Shown here: positions 5,088 through 11,009 of the stretch, in pieces
How positions within the stretch are numbered: the first letter of the stretch is position 1
How the letters are laid out: every line of letters begins with the position of its first letter
Assembly: GCA_030620935.1 (NCBI GenBank)
Contig: JAUXIP010000018.1
Span: forward strand, 1 to 12,590
Direction of reading: 5' to 3'
Length of the DNA: 12,590 bases
Source: Deltaproteobacteria bacterium
GTDB lineage: Bacteria; Desulfobacterota_B; Binatia; UBA9968
Notes under the pieces: model-generated
Databases searched by the model: none
What the model was told of the DNA's origin: nothing
The model's input: the letters and a program-made list of their open reading frames with translations, nothing else
Position numbers and translations under genes: made by a program

Positions 5088-6452
5088 TTAGCGGTCGGAA
5101 GCCGCCTGTTTGTTGTGCATGGTTACGAACTCTTCGGCGGCGGTCGGATGGATACCGATCGTGGCATCGAACTGAGCCTTGGTGCCCCCGCATGTGATGG
5201 CCGCGGCCAGACCCTGGATAATTTCACCCGCCTCCGGACCGACCATATGACAGCCGACTACACGGTCCGTAGCCGCCTCTACAATCAGCTTCATCATAGT
5301 CAGCTCACTACGACCGCTCAGGGTATGTTTTAAGGGTCTAAAGCTCGTCTTATAAACATCAATCTTTCCATATTGCTCGGCCGCCTGCTTTTCCGTCAGG
5401 CCCACAGTGCCGATGTTGGGCAGACTGAATACTGCAGAGGGAACATTAGCGTAATTGGGCTTCGTAGGATTGTTGTTGAAGAGAGTTTCCGCCACCGCCC
5501 GTCCTTCGGCGATGGCTACCGGCGTAAGCTTAAGCCGGTCCGTGCAATCGCCGATGGCATAGACGTTACGCACAGTCGAACGGGAATAATCGTCTACGAC
5601 AATGGAGCCGATATCGCTTAACATGACTCCTGCTTTCTCCAACCCCAGCCCGCGGGTGTTGGGAGATCGTCCCGTTGCGAACATGATCTGATCCGCCTCC
5701 ACGCTAGCTCCTCCCGTAAGGGTGGCGCGGACGCCGTTGGTTACTTTTTCGATCTTTTCCACTTTTGTGTTGAACCGGAGGTCGATCCCTTTTTTTCTCA
5801 TCTCTGCGGCGAGAGTTTCGCGCACGTCGTCGTCGAAGCCGCGGAGAAAGAGAGGGCTGCGGTGAAGTTGGGTTACCCGCACGCCGAGTCCGTGAAAGAT
5901 GCCGGCAAACTCCACGCCGATGTAGCCGCCGCCCACGATGATGACGCTCTGCGGGAGCGTCGGCAGAAAAAAGGCTTCGTTGGAGGTGATGGCATGCTCG
6001 GCACCTGGAATTTTGGGCACGCTAGGCCAGCCGCCTGTGGCTATCAGAATAGTGTTCGCCGTATAGCGCTTTTGACCTACTTCGACGGTATGCGCATCCA
6101 CCACCTTGGCACGGCCGTCGATGATTGTGACGCCGGCCTCTTCGAGGACTTTTCGGTAAACGCCGTTCAGCCGTGCGATTTCAGTGTTTTTGTTGGCGAT
6201 GAGTCCGGCCCAGTCGAAGCGTCGCTCGCCCACAGTCCAGCCGAAGCCGGCCGCATCTTCAAAGTCTTCACTGAAGTGAGCCGCGTACACGAGAAGCTTT
6301 TTAGGGATACACCCCACGTTGACACAGGTGCCTCCCAAGTAGCGCTCTTCGGCAATAGCGACCTTGGCGCCGTAGGAAGCCGAAACTCGAACCGCGCGGA
6401 CTCCGCCGGAGCCGGCGCCGATGGTGAACAAGTCATAGTCGTATTTGGCCAT
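5088..6452 (-). CDS. gor: Glutathione-disulfide reductase
   Basis: A 454-residue FAD- and NADPH-dependent disulfide oxidoreductase that reduces glutathione disulfide in the cytosol. Visible features are an FAD Rossmann motif GAGSGG (12-17), redox-active disulfide GGTCVNVGCIPKK with Cys43 and Cys48, NADPH Rossmann motif GGGYIG (174-179), Arg198 and Arg204 placed to hold the NADPH 2'-phosphate, the second FAD motif AIGDC (299-303), and the C-terminal dimer-interface active site HPTAAEE with His435 and Glu440. The RGFDDDV and TGRSPNT signatures point to the alpha-proteobacterial/plant-type glutathione reductase rather than lipoamide, mercuric or trypanothione reductases. Length is typical and no key residue is missing. 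It is monocistronic, with its own promoter about 40 bp upstream. Confidence 0.93.
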   Translation of the reverse strand: MAKYDYDLFTIGAGSGGVRAVRVSASYGAKVAIAEERYLGGTCVNVGCIPKKLLVYAAHFSEDFEDAAGFGWTVGERRFDWAGLIANKNTEIARLNGVYRKVLEEAGVTIIDGRAKVVDAHTVEVGQKRYTANTILIATGGWPSVPKIPGAEHAITSNEAFFLPTLPQSVIIVGGGYIGVEFAGIFHGLGVRVTQLHRSPLFLRGFDDDVRETLAAEMRKKGIDLRFNTKVEKIEKVTNGVRATLTGGASVEADQIMFATGRSPNTRGLGLEKAGVMLSDIGSIVVDDYSRSTVRNVYAIGDCTDRLKLTPVAIAEGRAVAETLFNNNPTKPNYANVPSAVFSLPNIGTVGLTEKQAAEQYGKIDVYKTSFRPLKHTLSGRSELTMMKLIVEAATDRVVGCHMVGPEAGEIIQGLAAAITCGGTKAQFDATIGIHPTAAEEFVTMHNKQAASDR

Positions 6453-6489
6453 ACTCTCTCAACCTTTCTCTTGTTAAAATGTGTTCTCC

Positions 6490-6518
6490 ATCATAGTGGT
6501 TGTGTTTCCTCGGCTCAA
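6490..6518 (-). promoter_or_regulatory. Sigma-70-type promoter for gor
   Basis: Read on the minus strand, TTGAGC (6518-6513) and TATGAT (6495-6490) are separated by exactly 17 bp. Transcription would start near 6483, giving a leader of about 30 bases before the gor ATG at 6452. Four of six and five of six bases match consensus. The position is ideal and no other candidate in this gap is as good. Confidence 0.5.
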
Positions 6519-6569
6519 CCAGCAGTCAAGGGTATAATGGTCTTCTTCAAAAAGTGACATTCAAGAAGT

Positions 6570-6707
6570 GTTCAGGGGGCCTACTCCTCAGCGGGAGCCG
6601 ATGGGCCTCTGCCTCTCTGTCCCCTCAGACTTAACTCCTTAGCTCCGTTTCCCTCAAATAAGTTCAGTGTCGGACGTCTCCCTGGCTTCGGAGCAGGTCC
6701 CCTGAAC
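6570..6707. repeat. Structured repeat, copy A (138 bp)
   Basis: The ends 6570-6587 and 6690-6707 are an 18-bp inverted repeat with one wobble and one mismatch. Inside is a second helix, GGGAGCCGA 6593-6601 with TCGG 6670-6673 and CTCCC 6678-6682, carrying a 4-base ACGT bulge (6674-6677). Then come GGG 6603-6605 with CCC 6622-6624, and ACT-T-AACT 6629-6636 with AGTTCAGT 6661-6668 (7 pairs, one mismatch). A second copy lies at 8244-8382 in the same orientation with about 81 of 102 inner bases identical and no gap. It carries no open frame. It could be a dispersed palindromic element or a non-coding RNA; the strand is unknown. Confidence 0.75.
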
Positions 6708-6724
6708 ACACCCAAGCACCGTGC

Positions 6725-6760
6725 GGTTCCGAGGGGGGGAAGGTTTTCTCCCGAGGAACC
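6725..6760. other. Hairpin with symmetrical GA internal loop upstream of the protease gene
   Basis: GGTTCC 6725-6730 pairs with GGAACC 6755-6760. Next to it GA 6731-6732 faces GA 6753-6754, the arrangement of tandem sheared GA pairs, and then a G-run pairs with TCCC. It ends shortly before the protease start. It could be a terminator-like or protein-binding RNA structure. The preceding CACCGTGCGG also recalls the 3' half of a group II intron domain V, but the 5' half is not seen. Confidence 0.35.
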
Positions 6761-6781
6761 AGTCTTTTGACAGGACCCGTG

Positions 6782-6787
6782 TATAAT
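6782..6787 (+). promoter_or_regulatory. TATAAT five bases before the CPBP start (possible leaderless promoter)
   Basis: A perfect -10 hexamer preceded by TG at the extended -10 spacing (TGTATAAT) lies 5 bases before ATG 6793, so transcription would begin at or next to the start codon. No Shine-Dalgarno precedes this ATG, and an in-frame TAA inside the hexamer rules out an earlier start. The TTGACA at 6767-6772 is only 9 bp away and cannot be its -35 element. Confidence 0.35.
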
Positions 6788-6792
6788 GGGCT

Positions 6793-7371
6793 ATGGCGGG
6801 CGGGATTGTTCGTTTGGCAATGCTCTTCGAGGGAGGCCTTATTGTGCTGGCCCTTGGCTTGGGGTGGGCGCTTAAGTCGCCGTTTTACGAGGAGGTCGTT
6901 CTCAGATGGCAGGCCGTCGCCTGGGGAGCAGTGGCGACAGCGCCGCCGCTTTTTATTATGTGGCTATGCACACGCGCGCAGTGGGAGCCGCTTCTGCGGA
7001 TCACGCGTGAGATGGAGAAACTCCTGCCGCGGTTTGCGGCTTGCTCCTATTTCGAGCTGGCTCTGATCTCTCTTTTGGCAGGAATTGGGGAAGAAGCCCT
7101 TTTCCGGGGTGTTATCCAGACGGCGCTTGCTGCTTGGCTCCATCCGTGGGTGGCACTTGTGATTGCAAGCGCCTTGTTCGGTCTGGGTCATCTCATAACA
7201 CCGATGTATGCGCTTCTCGCAGGTCTGATCGGTCTTTATCTAGGCGGGCTTGCAATGATCTATGGGAATCTCTTATTGGTGATGATCGTGCATGCCCTGT
7301 ACGACTTCATAGCGTTGGTCTACCTAGTTCGGAAGTACGAGCGGGGCCACAGGCACTGGCAAAGCGAGTAA
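6793..7371 (+). CDS. CPBP (CAAX-type) intramembrane metalloprotease family protein
   Basis: A 192-residue polytopic membrane protein of the CPBP/Abi family, intramembrane glutamate proteases related to eukaryotic Rce1. The motifs are present: GEEALFRG with Glu100, Glu101 and Arg105, FGLGH with His133, and HALYD with His167 and Asp171. About six hydrophobic segments fit the family fold. Bacterial members act in membrane-protein or prenyl-peptide processing and in bacteriocin self-immunity; the substrate here is unknown. The start lacks a ribosome-binding site and lies 5 bases after a TATAAT. The ABC ATPase gene starts 8 bp after the stop, so the two should be co-transcribed. The pair lies between two copies of a structured repeat. 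Confidence 0.88.
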   Translation: MAGGIVRLAMLFEGGLIVLALGLGWALKSPFYEEVVLRWQAVAWGAVATAPPLFIMWLCTRAQWEPLLRITREMEKLLPRFAACSYFELALISLLAGIGEEALFRGVIQTALAAWLHPWVALVIASALFGLGHLITPMYALLAGLIGLYLGGLAMIYGNLLLVMIVHALYDFIALVYLVRKYERGHRHWQSE

Positions 7372-7379
7372 AGTTGTTC

Positions 7380-8174
7380 ATGAAAAAAATTCCTGCGCTG
7401 GATCTTCGTAATGTCTCGTATGTCGCCGATGGGAAAAGGATCCTCCATGCGGTCGACTGGACAGTCCGGCAGGGGGAGCATTGGGCGATTCTAGGGCCGA
7501 ACGGCTCCGGCAAGACAACACTCCTCAAAATGGCCTGCGGTTATATTTGGCCCAATGACGGCGGGGCCGTCTATCGCAAAGGCAAGGAATTGATCAATCT
7601 TCCGGAGCTCAGAAAAAGCATCGGCTGGGTTACCTTCACGCTCGCCTCTCAAATACCGCTTCGTGAAAAGACGCTGAGAACCGTGGTCTCAGGAAGGTTC
7701 GCCCAGATCGGCCTCGTCGAAGGTCCCTGGGGAGAGCCGGCTCCAACAGATTACACTCAGGCTGAGAAATATCTAGGGCAGATGGGTTGCGCCTACTTGA
7801 GCGAGCAGGAGTTCGGCACACTCTCGCAGGGGGAACAACAGAAGGTTCTCATCGCCCGCGCGCGAATGACCAAGCCTTATATGATCTTTCTCGATGAACC
7901 CTGCGCCGGGATGGATCCGGGAGCGAGAGAGAATTTCCTGGGCACTTTGCAAAAACTTGGTAGACAGAGAAAAGTCCCCTCTTTGATTTACGTAACGCAT
8001 CATATCGAGGAGATCCTTCCTCTGTTTAAAAAAATCCTTGTCTTAAAGGATGGGGCAGTGCTGGCGGCGGGTAATACCGGCACTATCATAAAAAAAGATG
8101 TCCTGGAGAAACTGTACAAAGTCTCGCTCAATATCACTAAAAGAAAGGGCCGCTATTGGCCGATTGTTAAGTAG
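7380..8174 (+). CDS. Orphan ABC transporter ATP-binding protein
   Basis: A 264-residue ABC nucleotide-binding domain. Walker A GPNGSGKT is at 39-46, the Q-loop Gln probably Gln91, signature LSQGE at 148-152, Walker B MIFLDE at 168-173 with the catalytic Glu173, and switch His207. The short signature variant LSQGEQQK and the ModF/iron-complex-like layout (LRNVSYVADGKRILHAVDW near the start) are seen in ATPases that often lack a neighbouring permease. No permease or binding protein gene is in this window, so its partner is either elsewhere or it acts on its own. ATG 7380 is chosen because the reading frame upstream overlaps the protease gene in another frame and has no domain content; the 8-bp gap suggests translational coupling. 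Confidence 0.88.
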   Translation: MKKIPALDLRNVSYVADGKRILHAVDWTVRQGEHWAILGPNGSGKTTLLKMACGYIWPNDGGAVYRKGKELINLPELRKSIGWVTFTLASQIPLREKTLRTVVSGRFAQIGLVEGPWGEPAPTDYTQAEKYLGQMGCAYLSEQEFGTLSQGEQQKVLIARARMTKPYMIFLDEPCAGMDPGARENFLGTLQKLGRQRKVPSLIYVTHHIEEILPLFKKILVLKDGAVLAAGNTGTIIKKDVLEKLYKVSLNITKRKGRYWPIVK

Positions 8175-8243
8175 GTCTGGGAAAGCAATGATCAAGTTAT
8201 TCAGGGCTCAGCGGCTTTCTTACGAAAATTAAATTCAACAGTA

Positions 8244-8382
8244 GCGCAGGGAGACCCACTCCTCAGCAGGAGCCGATGGGGCTCTGCTTCTCTGTACCCA
8301 TAGACCTAATTCCCTAGCTTCACTTTTGTCGAGTAACTTCGGTGTCGGACGTCTCCTTTGCTTCGGAGTAGGCCTCCTGCGC
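8244..8382. repeat. Structured repeat, copy B (139 bp)
   Basis: This is the second copy of the element at 6570-6707. The terminal arms 8244-8262 and 8365-8382 pair with one bulge and two mismatches. Helix 2 is AGGAGCCGA 8268-8276 with TCGG 8345-8348 and CTCCT 8353-8357, with the same ACGT bulge (8349-8352). TGGG 8277-8280 pairs with CCCA 8297-8300, and ACC 8304-8306 with GGT 8341-8343. Where the copies differ in these helices the partner base has often changed too. It lies between the ATPase gene and the convergent DUF3750 gene; the rest of this 276-base gap shows nothing recognisable. Confidence 0.75.
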
Positions 8383-8450
8383 AGTCACAAGCTTGAGTAA
8401 GGAAGCCTGTCGGCATACGTCACAGGGATAAACGAGGTGCACCGCGAATT

Positions 8451-9215
8451 TTAGTTGTCGCTATTTGCCGGCTGATGGCTGAAGCCGAGCCGGCCGATGA
8501 TAGGAAGCTTGAGGGCGGGTCGGTTGAGATCGATTCCGAAACTCAGACCGAGCACGTTAACTTCCAGCCCTTCTTGCCAAGCCATCAGGACGCCAAACAC
8601 GCCGTATAGAGATAGTTGGTACCCCGTGCCGCTGGGAGTGTGATCTATCAAGGCGCTGTTGATCGGGTAGTCTTTTCCGACGGCAGTTACGGGCAGTTCC
8701 ATTTTCAGATCGGGCACCTGCCGTCCTACGTGGGCGGTGAAGGTATTGCTGTTGGGACCAGGCCAGAGGCGATACCGGTGCGGGTAAGGATAGGTTTGCA
8801 CGACTTCCTCGATCTTGTTGATAGCTTCTGCTGCTTTCGGCCCGCGCAGCTCGGCGATGATCTGCGGACGATTCCCGAACCAGTTTCTATCCGGAATGCC
8901 GGCTCTCGAGGCTACTGCCGGCAGGTTCCGCCTCAAACGCCAGCCGATCACTTGATGGACTGTGTAGTGGTCTCCGTTTTCCGGTTTGGTCGCAATCCAC
9001 GTATGCACGCCGAAGATACCGCGCCAATTCAGCGCTCGCGCAGCATAGACCTGCACGACTGCTTCCGGGGTATTTTCCGGCAAGGGTGCGATTCCAGAGC
9101 TGGAGCGGTCCGCGGTGCGATAGTCTTTTCCTAATTTGACTGTCCCGGTCAAGATCACGAGTAGCGGAAGAGCAAAAAGAAAGAGAAGCACCTTAAGCAT
9201 ACGGCGTAATACCAT
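8451..9215 (-). CDS. DUF3750 family membrane-anchored protein
   Basis: A 254-residue protein matching the DUF3750 family by eye. A single N-terminal membrane anchor (about residues 7-25) is followed by a large soluble domain, presumably periplasmic. Family-typical segments are the ARALNWRGIFGVHTWIATKP region, the YTVHQVIGWRLRR region, then WFGNRPQIIAELRGP, a YPYPHRYRLWPGPNSNTF region and the C-terminal GLSFGIDLNRPALKLPIIGR. The function is unknown; the conserved His, Trp, Asn and Pro residues suggest a catalytic or ligand-binding site, but I cannot assign one. ATG 9215 lies only about 15 bases from a -10-like TATAAT on the same strand, so the leader would be very short; ATG 9200 is an alternative start five codons later. 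Confidence 0.85.
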   Translation of the reverse strand: MVLRRMLKVLLFLFALPLLVILTGTVKLGKDYRTADRSSSGIAPLPENTPEAVVQVYAARALNWRGIFGVHTWIATKPENGDHYTVHQVIGWRLRRNLPAVASRAGIPDRNWFGNRPQIIAELRGPKAAEAINKIEEVVQTYPYPHRYRLWPGPNSNTFTAHVGRQVPDLKMELPVTAVGKDYPINSALIDHTPSGTGYQLSLYGVFGVLMAWQEGLEVNVLGLSFGIDLNRPALKLPIIGRLGFSHQPANSDN

Positions 9216-9229
9216 TTTTTCTGGAGGGA

Positions 9230-9235
9230 ATTATA
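9230..9235 (-). promoter_or_regulatory. TATAAT close upstream of the DUF3750 gene
   Basis: Minus-strand TATAAT (9235-9230) would start transcription near 9223, leaving a leader of about 8 bases before ATG 9215. No good -35 sequence is found at 16-18 bp. No Shine-Dalgarno lies between it and the ATG. Confidence 0.35.
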
Positions 9236-9273
9236 CCCCAATGTCTAAAAATATTGCAGGGTGATCTTTGGCA

Positions 9274-9384
9274 TCAACTCAGCGAGGCCGTTTTAAGTTC
9301 TTCAAAGGCCCGCTCAATGGCCTGTGCTGCCCTGATGTGCCCGGCTCCTGCCGACGCCGACAGTATGAGCACCTTTTTAAACAT
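9274..9384 (-). pseudogene. Truncated 5' end of an MGDG-synthase-like glycosyltransferase
   Basis: A 36-codon frame starts at ATG 9384 with GAGGCGGA just upstream. It encodes MFKKVLILSASAGAGHIRAA followed by QAIERAFEELKTASLS and a stop. The beginning is the classical N-terminus of MGDG-synthase-type (GT28-like) glycosyltransferases, where SASxGAGHxRAAxAI forms the first strand, glycine loop and helix. Functional members are about 370-400 residues, so over 90% is missing. No other frame downstream restores the family sequence before the DUF3750 gene begins at 9215, so this looks like a deletion remnant rather than a simple frameshift. A short stand-alone peptide cannot be excluded, but it would have no catalytic domain. 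Confidence 0.6.
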
Positions 9385-9480
9385 TCCGCCTCGGCAAATC
9401 TCTCAGTCCAGGATCTCCTCTTTACGGCAGTTGCGGTTGAATCTCAAGCGTCGCGGCTTTAGACATGACAAATGCAAGCC

Positions 9481-9605
9481 GTTCAAAGGTTTAAAATCTT
9501 TGAAGATTTCTTCTGACGGATTGAACCTTGAACTATGTTGAACCTTTGAACAACTTTTGCCTCTTGAAGCCTACCTCAAGGTTGGACTAGATTTGGGCAA
9601 AAGTT
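9481..9605 (+). promoter_or_regulatory. Two abutting stem-loops and a TTGAAC array in the antiporter leader
   Basis: GTTCAAAGGTT 9481-9491 pairs perfectly with AACCTTTGAAC 9541-9551; inside is AAATCT-TTGA-AGATTT (9495-9510). Starting at the very next base, AACTTTTGC 9552-9560 pairs perfectly with GCAAAAGTT 9597-9605, enclosing CTTGA 9563-9567 with TCAAG 9576-9580. TTGAAC occurs at 9521, 9528, 9538 and 9546, with its complement GTTCAA at 9481. A weak promoter may lie inside (TTGAAG 9564-9569, TAGATT 9588-9593, 18 bp). The region could be a regulator-binding array or an RNA control element for the antiporter. Confidence 0.45.
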
Positions 9606-9659
9606 TTCGGCCCTGCGTGATGCAAGGGCAAGATTCAACCACAAGGAGTAATACTAAAA

Positions 9660-9686
9660 ATGAAAAGGGAAGTAACAATTCTATGA
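9660..9686 (+). CDS. Eight-codon upstream ORF overlapping the antiporter start
   Basis: ATG 9660 has the best ribosome-binding site nearby, AAGGAG at 9643-9648 with 11 bases spacing, and encodes MKREVTIL. Its stop TGA (9684-9686) overlaps the antiporter ATG (9683-9685) in the form ATGA, the classic arrangement for translational coupling. The product itself is unlikely to function; the reading frame probably delivers ribosomes to the antiporter start or senses translation conditions. Confidence 0.45.
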   Translation: MKREVTIL

Positions 9687-10921
9687 GCCTGTTCAACATT
9701 CTTGCGGTGCTTGTGAATCTGTCCGCTGTGTTCAGCTACATCAATCACCGCTATCTGCGCCTCCCCACATCCATCGGCGTAATGTTGATTGCCCTCGTTA
9801 TGTCTTTAGGGATTATCGCCCTGAGCCATTTGGGTATTCCGTTGGAGGAAGATGCCGCACTGCTGCTTGAGAGCATCGATTTCGACGAGACCCTGCTCCA
9901 CGGGATGCTTAGTTTTCTGCTATTCGCCGGCGCCCTGCACATCAATATTAACGATCTGGCAAAGGAAAAATGGATCATCACCCTATTAGCCACCGGCGGA
10001 ATTGTTCTCTCAACCTTTCTCGTCGGATGGCTGATCTGGTGGGCGTTGAACCTTCTAGGTATCGGTATACCGTTCATTTATAGCTTGCTTTTCGGCGCGT
10101 TGATCTCTCCCACTGACCCTATCGCCGTTTTGGGGATATTGAAAACTACCGGGGCTCCCAAGACCCTGGAGACCAAGATTGCCGGAGAGTCTCTATTCAA
10201 CGACGGTGTCGGCGTCGTGGTTTTCCTGGTCCTACTGGGTATCGCCGCCGGAGGAGGGGAGATCACGGCCAATAAAATATTCCTCCTATTTGTGGAAGAG
10301 GTTGTGGGTGGTGCGCTGTTTGGCCTGATCGTAGGTCTGATTACGTACTGGATGCTCAAGAGCGTGGACAGTTATGACGTGGAAATCCTGATTACACTCG
10401 CGCTGGTTACCGGGGGATACGCATTGGCGGATATTTTGCACATCTCGGGCCCCATCGCGATCGTGGTGGCCGGTCTCCTGATCGGCAACCACGGCCGGCT
10501 TTTTGCCATGTCCGACAAGACGCGCGAGCATCTGGATATGTTTTGGGAGCTGGTCGATGAGGTATTGAACGCCGTGCTGTTTGTTCTGATCGGTCTGGAG
10601 GTGTTGGTGCTGCAGTTTACAGGACACTATCTGGTCGCCGGGTTAATGGCGATTCCGATCGTGTTACTAGCCCGCTTTATTAGCGTGGGGATTCCCGTTA
10701 ATCTCATGCGCCGGTTCCGCGAGTTTAGTCCTCATGTTGTCAAAATCATGACGTGGGGTGGATTGCGCGGCGGTATTTCTGTCGCTTTAGCTTTATCCTT
10801 ACCTCCAGTCCCTGCCCGGGAGGTCATTCTGGCGATTACGTATGCAGTGGTGGTTTTCTCCATCCTTGTGCAAGGACTGACGATTGGCTGGCTAGTCGGC
10901 AGTAAGCAAACTTCGTCTTAA
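9683..10921 (+). CDS. CPA1/NhaP-type cation:proton antiporter
   Basis: A 412-residue polytopic inner-membrane antiporter of the monovalent cation:proton antiporter-1 family, exchanging Na+ or K+ for H+. About 12 hydrophobic segments span the protein. Core motifs are SPTDP (142-146) in the ion-binding unwound helix, GESLFNDG (168-175) with the Asn-Asp pair characteristic of electroneutral CPA1 exchangers, and [17 protein letters not shown] (358-374) near the C-terminus, with the Arg of the FND/R salt-bridge network. There is no cytoplasmic regulatory domain. The start is set by homology ([10 protein letters not shown] begins helix 1) and by overlap with the coupled mini-ORF; the frame upstream to 9557 has no start with a ribosome-binding site. 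Cation choice cannot be read from sequence. The next gene follows after 88 bp. Confidence 0.92.
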   Translation: MSLFNILAVLVNLSAVFSYINHRYLRLPTSIGVMLIALVMSLGIIALSHLGIPLEEDAALLLESIDFDETLLHGMLSFLLFAGALHININDLAKEKWIITLLATGGIVLSTFLVGWLIWWALNLLGIGIPFIYSLLFGALISPTDPIAVLGILKTTGAPKTLETKIAGESLFNDGVGVVVFLVLLGIAAGGGEITANKIFLLFVEEVVGGALFGLIVGLITYWMLKSVDSYDVEILITLALVTGGYALADILHISGPIAIVVAGLLIGNHGRLFAMSDKTREHLDMFWELVDEVLNAVLFVLIGLEVLVLQFTGHYLVAGLMAIPIVLLARFISVGIPVNLMRRFREFSPHVVKIMTWGGLRGGISVALALSLPPVPAREVILAITYAVVVFSILVQGLTIGWLVGSKQTSS

Positions 10922-11009
10922 ACTTGCTTTACTGTCCCATTCACATCTGTATACGCTTGGACCCGGCAAGACATTTCGGTCGTTGGCCTGCGTTTTGTTG
11001 GAGACATCG

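Larger units (their letters stand above)
6453..6792. other. Divergent gor / CPBP intergenic region
   Basis: 340 bases between the gor start (minus) and the protease start (plus). It holds the gor promoter, structured repeat A (6570-6707), a separate hairpin (6725-6760) and a TATAAT (6782-6787). No open frame in it looks like a gene. Confidence 0.6.

Noticed and set aside
4893..5333. 146-codon plus-strand frame across the convergent gap into gor
   Set aside because: It runs through the two palindromes and the antisense of gor, with no ribosome-binding site or domain.
5862..6557. 231-codon plus-strand frame opposite gor
   Set aside because: It is antisense to the well-conserved glutathione reductase and its translation has no family features; a shadow frame of a GC-rich gene.
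6570..6707. Integron attC site, suggested by the length and the GTTCAGG...CCTGAAC ends
   Set aside because: attC sites read RYYYAAC at the 5' end and GTTRRRY at the 3' end; here the order is reversed, copy B has no GTT/AAC ends at all, and there is no integrase gene or cassette series.
6767..6787. TTGACA and TATAAT as a consensus promoter for the CPBP gene
   Set aside because: The two hexamers are separated by only 9 bp, far below the 16-18 bp needed; only the TATAAT is retained as a candidate.
7041..7379. Long N-terminal extension of the ABC ATPase frame
   Set aside because: This part overlaps the CPBP gene in another frame and has Cys/Ser/Arg-rich nonsense composition; the ABC domain starts at ATG 7380.
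8244..8382. Target-site duplication around the repeat copies, which would indicate transposition
   Set aside because: Flanks of copy A show no duplication and copy B shows at most a 4-base CAGT similarity, so insertion by a transposase cannot be claimed.
9254..9541. 95-codon plus-strand frame before the antiporter
   Set aside because: It lies opposite the glycosyltransferase remnant, which gives a recognisable protein on the other strand, and runs through the stem-loop region; its own translation resembles nothing.
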